Of a DNA stretch of 17,328 nucleotides, positions 1-5,437 are shown one piece after another. A model generated the notes under the pieces. It saw only the letters and a program-made list of their open reading frames with translations, had not been told where the DNA came from and made no database searches. The first letter of the stretch is position 1; every line of letters starts with the position of its first letter. Made by a program: the position numbers and the translations under genes. Location of the stretch: NCBI GenBank assembly GCA_035476635.1, contig DATILI010000163.1, positions 1-17,328 on the forward strand. The letters run 5' to 3'. This DNA is from DATILI01 sp035476635 (GTDB taxonomy: Bacteria > Pseudomonadota > Gammaproteobacteria > Burkholderiales > Burkholderiaceae_C).

Positions 1-329
1 ACACGGCACCAATGTGCCAGGTTGTCTGCAACCGACAGGTCCGGCAACAAGCGCGTCTGCCGGCACGAGACGCACAAGGGATTCGGATCATCGGCTTGGA
101 CGGCGAAATTGCAAGCCTGGTACACCGTGTGGTTGTGGCACATCCGGTAGTCCGTGCCGTCGGACTTGTCCGATCTGAGTTCCCACAAATCCTCGCTGCC
201 TGGTGCGGCCTTGACGGCGGCCAGCAGCATGCGGTCAGGCAGAAAAGCCAATGCACTGCCGCATTGGAGGCATTGCACATTCTCGAAAAACACCGGATGG
301 CCGCAATGGTCGCACCGAAAGATCTTCAC
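1..329 (-). CDS. Zinc-ribbon / putative zinc-binding peptidase, 5' part only
   Basis: The visible 109 codons begin with GTG at 329-327 and run off the left edge, so the C-terminal part is missing. The protein opens with VKIFRCDHCGHPVFFENVQC, a rubredoxin-like zinc ribbon with CxxC pairs at residues 6/9 and 20/23. Further cysteines follow near residue 66 and in a CVSC pair near 87-90. This arrangement matches a proteobacterial family annotated as zinc-ribbon domain protein or putative zinc-binding metallopeptidase (Pfam zinc_ribbon_6 plus Peptidase_Mx, from memory); the predicted protease part would lie outside the window. GTG is chosen because an in-frame stop lies only seven codons upstream (348-350) with no ATG between. 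The Shine-Dalgarno is weak. The next gene upstream (BON lipoprotein) ends in a terminator, so this gene probably has its own promoter in 330-360. Family call fairly sure; biochemical role unknown. Confidence 0.8.
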   Translation of the reverse strand, partial: MKIFRCDHCGHPVFFENVQCLQCGSALAFLPDRMLLAAVKAAPGSEDLWELRSDKSDGTDYRMCHNHTVYQACNFAVQADDPNPLCVSCRQTRLLPDLSVADNLAHWCR

Positions 330-355
330 GGCGTGGCAAGGCCTGTTTTACGGGC

Positions 356-392
356 AAAAAGGGAAAACCTGGCCCGCGAACACCGGGCCAGG
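356..392 (-). terminator. Rho-independent terminator of the BON lipoprotein gene
   Basis: A perfect 9-bp inverted repeat, CCTGGCCCG (368-376) and CGGGCCAGG (384-392), encloses a 7-nt loop. Read on the minus strand it is followed by TTTTCCCTTTTT (367-356). It sits 28 bp after the BON stop codon, which fits termination of that minus-strand transcript. Confidence 0.85.
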
Positions 393-419
393 AGGAACGA
401 TCAATGCCGCATCAAACAC

Positions 420-734
420 TTATGGCCGCACTGCCAGCGTGTTGCGCACTTCCCTCACGCCCTTGACGTTGCGGGCGATGTATTCGGCCTGGTTCTTCTC
501 CATGCTGGACTTGGCAAAACCAGAGAGGTTCACCGTGCCGTTCAGCGTTTCCACCTTGATCGCGCCTGCATCCACTGTCTTGTCCTCAATGAACTTGGCC
601 TTGACGGATGTGGTGATCGCGGCATCGTCGATGTAGGCGCCCACGGTTTCCTGATCGCGGATGACCGCGCAACCCGTGGTCAATACCGTCATGCCGGCCA
701 ACGCGGCGAAGGCGATTGCTCGAGCGTATTTCAT
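420..734 (-). CDS. BON-domain lipoprotein (OsmY-like)
   Basis: A 104-residue protein with a lipoprotein-type signal peptide: MKYAR, a hydrophobic stretch to about residue 20, then LTTGC with the candidate lipidated Cys at 22. Threonine at -3 is not the usual Leu, so lipidation is likely but not certain. Ala after the Cys would favour outer-membrane sorting under the E. coli +2 rule. Residues about 35-104 form one BON domain, with AITTSVKAKF, the central VETLNGTVNLSGF strand and a C-terminal GVREVRNTLAV. BON domains are thought to bind phospholipid surfaces, and OsmY-type proteins are periplasmic stress proteins. A clear Shine-Dalgarno (AAAGGA) lies about 8 nt before the ATG. The 127-bp gap to the preceding gene and the terminator at 356-392 suggest a single-gene unit, although it lies next to other small envelope genes. 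Family call firm; exact function inferred. Confidence 0.9.
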   Translation of the reverse strand: MKYARAIAFAALAGMTVLTTGCAVIRDQETVGAYIDDAAITTSVKAKFIEDKTVDAGAIKVETLNGTVNLSGFAKSSMEKNQAEYIARNVKGVREVRNTLAVRP

Positions 735-861
735 GATGCTTCCTTTGAAGTTTGTGGATGAGGTCAGTGCTGTCGTTGAAAAGCTCGCCGGTGTGCCGCA
801 CTACGCCCACTGGTTTGCGCACGGGGACCGCCCTAGATTTGCGGCGGCGTGGAGGAATTAG

Positions 862-1320
862 TCATCGCATGTCCTTTTTGGAGCCGCCGTTCAACAGTGA
901 GAGCACAACACCGGACAATTCCGCCGAGCCCAGGGCACCAGCAACCATTCGGGTAAACCACAGCATTCGCCAGGGCCGGATCAGAACTGCCACGGCGCCC
1001 ACGCCGGCCGCGATGCCCAACACCTGCAGGGGTTTCTCGCGGGCAAAGGCCTTGATCACCGGCACGGCGACTTCGGTGGCTGCGTGGGCCGGGTGGTGCC
1101 GCCACCAGCTGCGGCCCGCTCGCCTGGCGATGTGCCACCAGCCACCGTCCCTTGACGCGAATCCGCGGTCTGAACGCATCGCATCATCCGATTGACTCGA
1201 AGAATCCTCGTCGGCCTGGGCGCCGCGCCCATCATCGTGATGGAGGTGCCGTACGATCGCACGGCGGCTTTGTGCCAGGCGTTCGTGCGGCGTCAGCGGA
1301 AACTGCAGGTCAGCGGCCAT
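862..1320 (-). CDS. Hypothetical small membrane protein
   Basis: A 152-residue protein I do not recognise. The start at 1320 is chosen because GGGGAGG lies just upstream; a longer frame to 1362 has no such site. The N-terminal half is polar and rich in Arg, Asp and Ser (opening MAADLQFPLTPHERLAQSRR, later an acidic ADEDSSSQSDD stretch). The C-terminal half holds hydrophobic segments, VLGIAAGVGAVAVLI and then AGALGSAELSGVVLSLL, so one or two membrane passes are likely. The first 11 bp overlap the end of the holin-superfamily gene, which suggests translational coupling as the last gene of the DUF1328 - DUF883 - holin-family set. The function is probably tied to those envelope or stress proteins, but this rests on position alone. 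Confidence 0.75.
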   Translation of the reverse strand: MAADLQFPLTPHERLAQSRRAIVRHLHHDDGRGAQADEDSSSQSDDAMRSDRGFASRDGGWWHIARRAGRSWWRHHPAHAATEVAVPVIKAFAREKPLQVLGIAAGVGAVAVLIRPWRMLWFTRMVAGALGSAELSGVVLSLLNGGSKKDMR

Positions 1321-1693
1321 GGCGTTCCTCCCCGACACTGCGCAGCGTCTGCATGTCTGCATGAAGCTGGCTTTTTATTTCATTGAAGCGATCAGGCGTC
1401 ATCGGTTTGCGAGCAGCACTGAAAGCCGCGCCCGCCAGCACCAGCGCCACACCAGGAACCGCGACGAGCACCCAGTGAAACTGCCCGTGCAGAACGCCCA
1501 GCATCAAGGCCCCCCCCGCAAGCGCGACAAACACTGCCAGGCCGAGCGTGGCCAGGCACCATGCCAGGCTGCGCCGCAGCACCTCGGCCCCGGCACTGGA
1601 GGCCTCCTGCTGGACCAGGGCGGCATAGCCAGCGACATGGTCTGCCACCAGCTCGGGCCGGTTGATCAACAGTGAAAAGAGCGGATGCAACAT
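1310..1693 (-). CDS. Phage holin superfamily III-like membrane protein (DUF1469 / YqjE-type)
   Basis: A 127-residue protein starting at ATG 1693 (MLHPLFSLLINRPELVADHV). A longer reading uses TTG at 1720, whose TTGA overlaps the stop of the upstream gene and could allow coupling; neither start has a strong Shine-Dalgarno, so the start is uncertain. Two hydrophobic segments stand out, about ATLGLAVFVALAGGALMLGV and HWVLVAVPGVALVLAGAAF, separated by a short turn: a two-pass membrane protein with a basic, helical C-terminal tail. This is the layout of the YqjE/DUF1469 group, which carries a holin name but is chromosomal and usually sits beside a DUF883 (YqjD/ElaB) gene, as here. Lysis is therefore not implied. 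A role in the stationary-phase or stressed envelope is inferred from the neighbours. Confidence 0.78.
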   Translation of the reverse strand: MLHPLFSLLINRPELVADHVAGYAALVQQEASSAGAEVLRRSLAWCLATLGLAVFVALAGGALMLGVLHGQFHWVLVAVPGVALVLAGAAFSAARKPMTPDRFNEIKSQLHADMQTLRSVGEERHGR

Positions 1694-1716
1694 AGGCGGA
1701 CTTGGCAAGGCGTTGA

Positions 1717-2112
1717 TCAATTGCGGTGGCGGCCATGCAGCGCCATGAACAGCGCGGCCACTATCGCGCCGGTTGCAGCGGCGATAAGTACCGCTTTGAC
1801 CGGCTGATCCGCCACGTACTTGCCCGTTGCGTCGGCGTAGCGCGTGATCGCTTTCTGGGCGTTTTCACCCGTGTGGGTTACCGCCTCAAGGCCATGGCGA
1901 ACCATCTTTTCGGCTTTTGATGCCAATTGGTCGATTGCAGGGTCGAGGTCGCGGCGCAGCCCGCGCATCTTGTCGGCGGTCCGATCCAGGGTGTCGTGGG
2001 CGAAGGTGCGCGTGGTTTCGACGGCATCTTCTGCCGACTGCAGCACTTCATCGGACAGTTGGCGCGTGTCCTCCGTTTGGGCGGGGCCGCTCTTGGCTGT
2101 GAAGGGGGTCAT
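1717..2112 (-). CDS. DUF883 family (YqjD/ElaB-like) membrane-anchored protein
   Basis: A 131-residue protein. The start is set at ATG 2112 (MTPFTAKSG) because AAAGGA lies about 8 nt upstream; the ATG at 2136 would place this site inside the coding region. The body is a long amphipathic helix (QLSDEVLQSAEDAVETTRTF, then repeated charged heptad-like stretches), followed by YVADQPVKAVLIAAATGAIV, a glycine/alanine-rich C-terminal transmembrane segment, and a short basic tail (HGRHRN). This is the DUF883 arrangement. In E. coli the relatives YqjD and ElaB are C-tail-anchored inner-membrane proteins that associate with ribosomes in stationary phase and are RpoS-controlled. The gene lies 40 bp after DUF1328 and touches the holin-family gene, so the set is probably one operon. 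Assignment confident; cellular role inherited from the family. Confidence 0.88.
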   Translation of the reverse strand: MTPFTAKSGPAQTEDTRQLSDEVLQSAEDAVETTRTFAHDTLDRTADKMRGLRRDLDPAIDQLASKAEKMVRHGLEAVTHTGENAQKAITRYADATGKYVADQPVKAVLIAAATGAIVAALFMALHGRHRN

Positions 2113-2152
2113 GGTTCGGATCCTTTCAGTGGTCATGGGAAGTCGGACGCGC

Positions 2153-2317
2153 CTAGCCCCTTCGGACCAAGCCCACCACGAAGCCGGCAACGGCCAGGAT
2201 GGCGAAGATGAAGAAAAGGATCTTGGCGATTTCCACCGCACCGGCGGCGATTCCGCCGAAGCCGAACACGGCCGCGATGAGTGCTATTACCAGGAAGACA
2301 ACGGAGTAGTGCAACAC
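2153..2317 (-). CDS. DUF1328 domain small membrane protein (YtjA-like)
   Basis: A 54-residue, almost wholly hydrophobic protein, [M]LHYSVVFLVIALIAAVFGF with a second segment ILFFIFAILAVAGFVVGLV and a C-terminal RRG. Two transmembrane helices around a glycine-rich turn are typical of the DUF1328/YtjA family, whose members are usually 50-60 residues. GTG at 2317-2315 is chosen because AAGGAG lies 6 nt upstream; TTG at 2314 is possible, and the longer upstream frame lacks family character. It heads the minus-strand set DUF1328 - DUF883 - holin-family - unknown. Its leader can fold so that the Shine-Dalgarno is paired (see 2318-2397). Family assignment is strong; no biochemical function is known for it. 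Confidence 0.9.
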   Translation of the reverse strand: MLHYSVVFLVIALIAAVFGFGGIAAGAVEIAKILFFIFAILAVAGFVVGLVRRG

Positions 2318-2397
2318 GTAAATCTCCTTGCTGGGCGAAGCCCTTGGATTGGTGGCGTTCGTGATCGAACGGCCTGGAGCCAAGGTTAAGCAAGGAG
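2318..2397 (-). promoter_or_regulatory. Structured mRNA leader that can sequester the DUF1328 Shine-Dalgarno
   Basis: Read on the minus strand, three perfect helices nest inside one another. P1 pairs CTCCTTGCT (2397-2389) with AGCAAGGAG (2332-2324), the ribosome-binding site itself. P2 pairs CCTTGG (2385-2380) with CCAAGG (2347-2342). P3 is CGTTCG (2371-2366) and CGAACG (2361-2356) around a 4-nt loop. A small GGGC/GCCC hairpin (2343-2333) competes with part of P2. The start codon GTG is 6 nt past P1. The pairings are seen directly; that they act as a thermometer or other switch is inference, and the transcription start is not known. Confidence 0.55.
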
Positions 2398-2455
2398 GAA
2401 CACGCGGCTCATCAGTCGGGGGCGTGTGGACATGTCGGCGCACGGGCGCACAGTT

Positions 2456-2472
2456 TGTAGGACGCTACCGAC
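2456..2472. promoter_or_regulatory. Candidate response-regulator operator, copy A
   Basis: This 17-bp element reads TGTAGG-AC-GC-TA-CC-GAC and matches the consensus TGTAGGnnGCnnCCnAC shared with sites at 5120 and 5158. It lies between the sensor-kinase stop and the DUF1328 leader, 139 bp before the DUF1328 start codon, so it could act on the DUF1328 operon promoter. The core contains GTAG-GACG-CTAC. Confidence 0.5.
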
Positions 2473-2501
2473 GCGCCGGCCGCATACGAGCGCGGGGGCA
2501 C

Positions 2502-2527
2502 CAAGCGGCGATCAAGCGGCGATCAAG
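2502..2527. repeat. Short tandem repeat at the end of the sensor kinase gene
   Basis: Two full copies and part of a third of the 11-mer CAAGCGGCGAT lie end to end (2502-2512, 2513-2523, then CAAG). The kinase stop codon (2525-2523) falls at the boundary of the last copy, so the array is just downstream of the gene. It probably arose by slippage. Confidence 0.7.
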
Positions 2528-3863
2528 TTCCTTTGGGCAGCACGGCGGAGACCCGGGTCCCAGCATTTTCCGCCGACGCAATTGACAGCCGCCCACCGGC
2601 GGCCTCCACCCGGTGCCGCATGCCGGCCAAGCCATGGGCCGTGGGCCGGATGGTGGCCACGTCGAACCCGGCGCCGTCGTCCTGGACTTCCACGCTCACG
2701 TGGTGTTCGAAGTCCTGCAGGGAGATCGTCACCTGCCGCGCGCGCGCGTACTTGCCCACATTGGTCAGGGACTCCTGCACCAGGCGATATACCGTCAGCT
2801 GAGTGGCTGCGTCGAGTTCCACCGTTTCGACGTCGGTTGTCACGCTCAAGCCCGAACGTTCCGCAAACTCGCGCGCGAGGATTTCCAACGAGGCGACCAG
2901 ACCCAGATTGGACAGCGAAGAGGGACGCAAATCCTCGATGATGCGGCGTTTCAAGGCGATGCCGCTGTTTAGCGTTTCGGTCAAATGCTGAAGGCGCAGC
3001 GCCATCTCCGGTGCGTCGCCGGCCAGCTTGGATTTGAGCCGCGCGACATCCAGCTTGGCGGCCGTCAGCAGCGAGCCCAGCTCGTCGTGCAGCTCGCGCG
3101 CCAGGTGGCCTCGCTCGTCCTCGCGCACCTGTTGCAAATGGGTGGCCAATTCGGTCAGGCTGGCGGTGCGCTCCTTGACCAGCCGTCCCAGCCGATCACG
3201 CTCATTTTCCAGCGCTTCCTGCTGGCGCTGGTCGACCTGCTTGAGGGCAATGGTTTGCCGCAGGTACATGTAAAAGGCAAGCAGGCCGACCAAGGCCACG
3301 ACCGCCACGCCGATGCGCGCGAGGTGCAGCGACTGGCCGATCTGGATCTGGGCGCGTTCCATGCGGCTGGTGCTGGTGGCGATGAGCGCGGAAGACTGTT
3401 CGCGAATGGCGTCCATGTGCTCTTTGCCGACGTCGGTAGTGAGCACGAATTTCCAGGCCTCTTCGTTGCCTTGTTTGCGCAGGCGCACACTCACATCCAT
3501 CTCAGCGAGTTTGCGCGCCGCATGGCTGGCCAATTGGGCAAAGACAAGGAGTTCCCGCGGTTGCTCGGCGTACATCTTGTGCAGGCTGTCCAGGCTCTGG
3601 TTGATGTCGGCCGTGGCCGCGCTGTAGGGCTCCAGGTAGCGCGGATCACCAGTCAGCAGAAAGCCGCGTTGACCGGTTTCCGCGTCCAGCATCTGCTGCA
3701 GCAACTTGTGCAAGACACCGCGCGTGCGCTGCGCCTGCTCGATTTCTTCGGCGGCCCGAATGGATTGCCAATAGCCGGTTTCGTTGATACCGACCAACGC
3801 AATGACCGCCAGAATGGCCAATGGAAGGCTGACTGCCATCTGGGGAATCGAAAGCCATCGCAT
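2523..3863 (-). CDS. CHASE3 sensor histidine kinase, NarX/HisKA_3 type
   Basis: A 446-residue inner-membrane sensor kinase. TM1 is at about residues 8-25. A periplasmic CHASE3-like helical sensor covers about 30-180, with the telling stretch DAETGQRGFLLTGDPRYLEP at 60-79. TM2 is about 183-200, followed by a coiled-coil linker. The HisKA_3 dimerisation helix holds EDERGHLARELHDELGSLLT with phospho-acceptor His259. The HATPase domain has the N box ESLTNVGKYARA (364-375), the G1 box DDGAGFD (395-401) and a GLAGM G2 motif (411-415). The N box has KY where KH is usual. The divergent NarL-type regulator at 3976 is the obvious partner, separated by 112 bp. CHASE3 ligands are generally unknown. Start at ATG 3863 gives the usual short cytoplasmic N-terminus; its Shine-Dalgarno is weak. 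Identity certain, signal unknown. Confidence 0.93.
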   Translation of the reverse strand: MRWLSIPQMAVSLPLAILAVIALVGINETGYWQSIRAAEEIEQAQRTRGVLHKLLQQMLDAETGQRGFLLTGDPRYLEPYSAATADINQSLDSLHKMYAEQPRELLVFAQLASHAARKLAEMDVSVRLRKQGNEEAWKFVLTTDVGKEHMDAIREQSSALIATSTSRMERAQIQIGQSLHLARIGVAVVALVGLLAFYMYLRQTIALKQVDQRQQEALENERDRLGRLVKERTASLTELATHLQQVREDERGHLARELHDELGSLLTAAKLDVARLKSKLAGDAPEMALRLQHLTETLNSGIALKRRIIEDLRPSSLSNLGLVASLEILAREFAERSGLSVTTDVETVELDAATQLTVYRLVQESLTNVGKYARARQVTISLQDFEHHVSVEVQDDGAGFDVATIRPTAHGLAGMRHRVEAAGGRLSIASAENAGTRVSAVLPKGT

Positions 3864-3975
3864 GGAAGTCTTGGGCCTTTAATCAAGTGGTGTGGGGAAA
3901 TGAGTGCACTGGCCAAATAGTCGCCGTATCATGCATGCTGCAATCCCTTGAACTGACTACCAGGAAGATGCCAAC

Positions 3976-4608
3976 ATGATCAGAATCGGAATTGTGGATG
4001 ACCATGCCATTGTGCGGTCCGGTCTGCGCCAGTTTTTCTCCGACTTTGTAGATCTGCGCGTCGTCGGGGAGGCGGCCAACGGCCGCGAAGCCATCGATCT
4101 GGTGCGCAACACCGAGTTGGATGTGCTCCTCATGGACCTTTCCATGCCGGGGCAAAGCGGCATCGACGCGTTGGCGATGATCCGCGCGAAGGCCCCTGAT
4201 GTCGGCATTCTCATCCTGAGTGGTTACCCTGAAGAACACTACGCGATGAACCTGATCCGCCAGGGTGCCAGCGGCTATCTGAACAAGGAATGTGACCCGG
4301 TGGAAATCGTCAATGCGATTCGCACGGTTGCCATGGGGCGGCGCTACATCACGCCGGCGGTGGCCGAACTGCTGGCCCAGCAACTCAATCGCAAGGAGGA
4401 CGTTGCGCCTCATGAGCAGCTGTCCGAGCGCGAGTTCCAAGTCTTCCTGAAACTGGCCCAGGGCGAGACGGCGGGCGATATTGCCAAGGCCTTGTCGCTC
4501 AGCGTGAAGACAGTCAGCACGTATCGCACCCGTTTGATGGAAAAGATGGGGCTGGCTTCGAACAGCGATCTGACCTACTACGCGCTCAAGAACAAGCTTA
4601 TTGACTAG
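3976..4608 (+). CDS. NarL/FixJ-family response regulator (receiver + LuxR-type HTH)
   Basis: A 210-residue DNA-binding response regulator. The receiver (1-120) has acidic residues D8/D9, phospho-acceptor D54 in LLMDLSMPG, S82 in LILSGYP and K104 in GYLNKE. The LuxR-type HTH at about 147-207 shows LSEREFQVFLKLAQGE, then AGDIAKALSLSVKTVSTYRT as the helix-turn-helix, ending LMEKMGLAS. It is transcribed away from the CHASE3 kinase, its likely partner. An AGGA site lies about 10 nt before the ATG. Its last 11 bp overlap the end of the receiver-only gene on the other strand. Three copies of a 17-bp dyad occur between genes nearby (2456, 5120, 5158); this protein is the only local NarL-type DNA binder and so the best candidate to bind them. 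Target genes are inferred, not shown. Confidence 0.94.
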   Translation: MIRIGIVDDHAIVRSGLRQFFSDFVDLRVVGEAANGREAIDLVRNTELDVLLMDLSMPGQSGIDALAMIRAKAPDVGILILSGYPEEHYAMNLIRQGASGYLNKECDPVEIVNAIRTVAMGRRYITPAVAELLAQQLNRKEDVAPHEQLSEREFQVFLKLAQGETAGDIAKALSLSVKTVSTYRTRLMEKMGLASNSDLTYYALKNKLID

Positions 4609-5005
4609 CATCCGAGGAAAGTTGGGTGCGCTGGTCGGAACATTGCTGAAGGCAGTAGTCCACCAGCGCATCGATCTCGTTGGACTTGTCAAACACCGCA
4701 TCCACGCCAAGCTGGGTGCAGCGCTTGCGAATATCTGCAGTGGCATAGTTGCTTAGAACCACGACCTTCTGCGCTGGAAGCCGGTCGCGACAGGCCTCGA
4801 TGACGCCCAGCCCGCTGCCCTGCCTGAGAAAGAGATCGACGATCGCCAGATCCCAATGGGCGCCGTTGCTCATCAGCCAGTCCCGCCCCTCGTGCTCCGT
4901 CTCGGCCACGCCGACAGCGGTGACGCAGGTAAGTTCCTCCAGCGTGCCGACGAGGTTGTCGCGGATGATGGCGTTGTCTTCAACGATGTATGTTCTCAGT
5001 CCCAC
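4598..5005 (-). CDS. Single-domain (receiver-only) response regulator
   Basis: A 135-residue protein consisting only of a CheY-like receiver: GLRTYIVEDNAIIRDNL with E9/D10, phospho-acceptor D57 in LAIVDLFL, S85 in VVVLSNYA and K107 in VFDKSNE. After the receiver there is only a short polar tail (LQQCSDQRTQLSSDASQ), so no output domain. GTG 5005-5003 is chosen because the receiver fold starts right there; the frame continues upstream without family character, and no strong Shine-Dalgarno was seen. Such proteins often act by protein contact, as phosphate sinks, or in relays. Lying tail-to-tail with the NarL-type regulator and near its kinase, it may tune that system, or be phosphorylated by a kinase elsewhere. 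Two copies of the 17-bp dyad lie upstream of it. Confidence 0.85.
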   Translation of the reverse strand: MGLRTYIVEDNAIIRDNLVGTLEELTCVTAVGVAETEHEGRDWLMSNGAHWDLAIVDLFLRQGSGLGVIEACRDRLPAQKVVVLSNYATADIRKRCTQLGVDAVFDKSNEIDALVDYCLQQCSDQRTQLSSDASQ

Positions 5006-5119
5006 TGTGTTTTCCCATGCAGGGCTGAATGAGCCCACACTCGTTGCCGACCGTTCGCAGCGCATTTCCAATGTACCGGGCAATTGAAATTCATTGTGCC
5101 AGCGGGCAAGGCACATCCA

Positions 5120-5136
5120 TGTAGGACGCGTCCTAC
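5120..5136. promoter_or_regulatory. Candidate response-regulator operator, copy B
   Basis: TGTAGG-AC-GC-GT-CC-TAC. It contains the perfect 16-bp palindrome GTAGGACGCGTCCTAC (5121-5136), the strongest of the three copies. It lies between the receiver-only regulator (start 5005, minus) and the small membrane protein (start 5246, plus), so it could serve either promoter. Confidence 0.6.
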
Positions 5137-5157
5137 CCATGCTTTTGGTGCGCCGCA

Positions 5158-5174
5158 TGTAGGTTGCAGCCCAC
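5158..5174. promoter_or_regulatory. Candidate response-regulator operator, copy C
   Basis: TGTAGG-TT-GC-AG-CC-CAC, followed by A, so the ends TGTAGG and CCCACA form an imperfect dyad. Its centre is 38 bp from that of copy B, in the same intergenic region and 72 bp before the start of the small membrane protein gene. Confidence 0.45.
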
Positions 5175-5245
5175 AGGAACTCGCTATGGGCGCCGACTGA
5201 CAGCACCTCGTGCGCAAAGCAGACTCTGTTGAATCGGAGAACGCG

Positions 5246-5437
5246 ATGAAGCTGTTGGTTGAATCCCTGCTGGTTTTTGTGTTGACCCTCACAGCCGCCG
5301 CACTCGTCGCGCAGGGTACGGCCGCCTTCGTTGAACTCGCAGTGGTGGACGCGTTGGCGGCGCCATGCGACGTGCTGTGGGGCGATGTGCAATGCGTCGG
5401 CCCTGGCCAGAGGGAGGTGTCATGGATAAGCCCCTGA
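5246..5437 (+). CDS. Small hydrophobic protein, putative membrane or exported
   Basis: A 63-residue protein I do not recognise. ATG 5246 is chosen because GGAGA lies 5 nt upstream; an earlier ATG at 5210 adds a polar leader without a good ribosome site. The N-terminus, MKLLVESLLVFVLTLTAAAL, is one hydrophobic helix, either a transmembrane anchor or an uncleaved signal. The remainder is mildly hydrophobic with two cysteines (in APCDVLWGDVQC) that could form a disulfide if exported. The gene overlaps the start of the AsmA gene by 16 bp, so the two are probably co-transcribed and coupled. Two candidate operators lie 72-126 bp upstream. It could still be a chance frame, but the ribosome site, hydrophobic pattern and overlap argue for a real gene. 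Confidence 0.6.
   Translation: MKLLVESLLVFVLTLTAAALVAQGTAAFVELAVVDALAAPCDVLWGDVQCVGPGQREVSWISP

Noticed and set aside
1310..1693. Prophage lysis gene suggested by the holin name
   Set aside because: No endolysin, spanin or other phage genes are near, and this family normally accompanies DUF883 in chromosomal stress operons.
2985..3920. A 311-codon plus-strand frame
   Set aside because: It is antisense to the CHASE3 kinase and has no recognisable domain or ribosome site.
3954..3964. GACTACCAGGA shared with 7595-7605, both just before plus-strand genes
   Set aside because: The match is only 11 bp and includes the AGGA of two ribosome sites; most likely coincidence.
3883..4746. A 287-codon minus-strand frame
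   Set aside because: It is antisense to the NarL-type regulator, whose receiver and HTH motifs are unmistakable.
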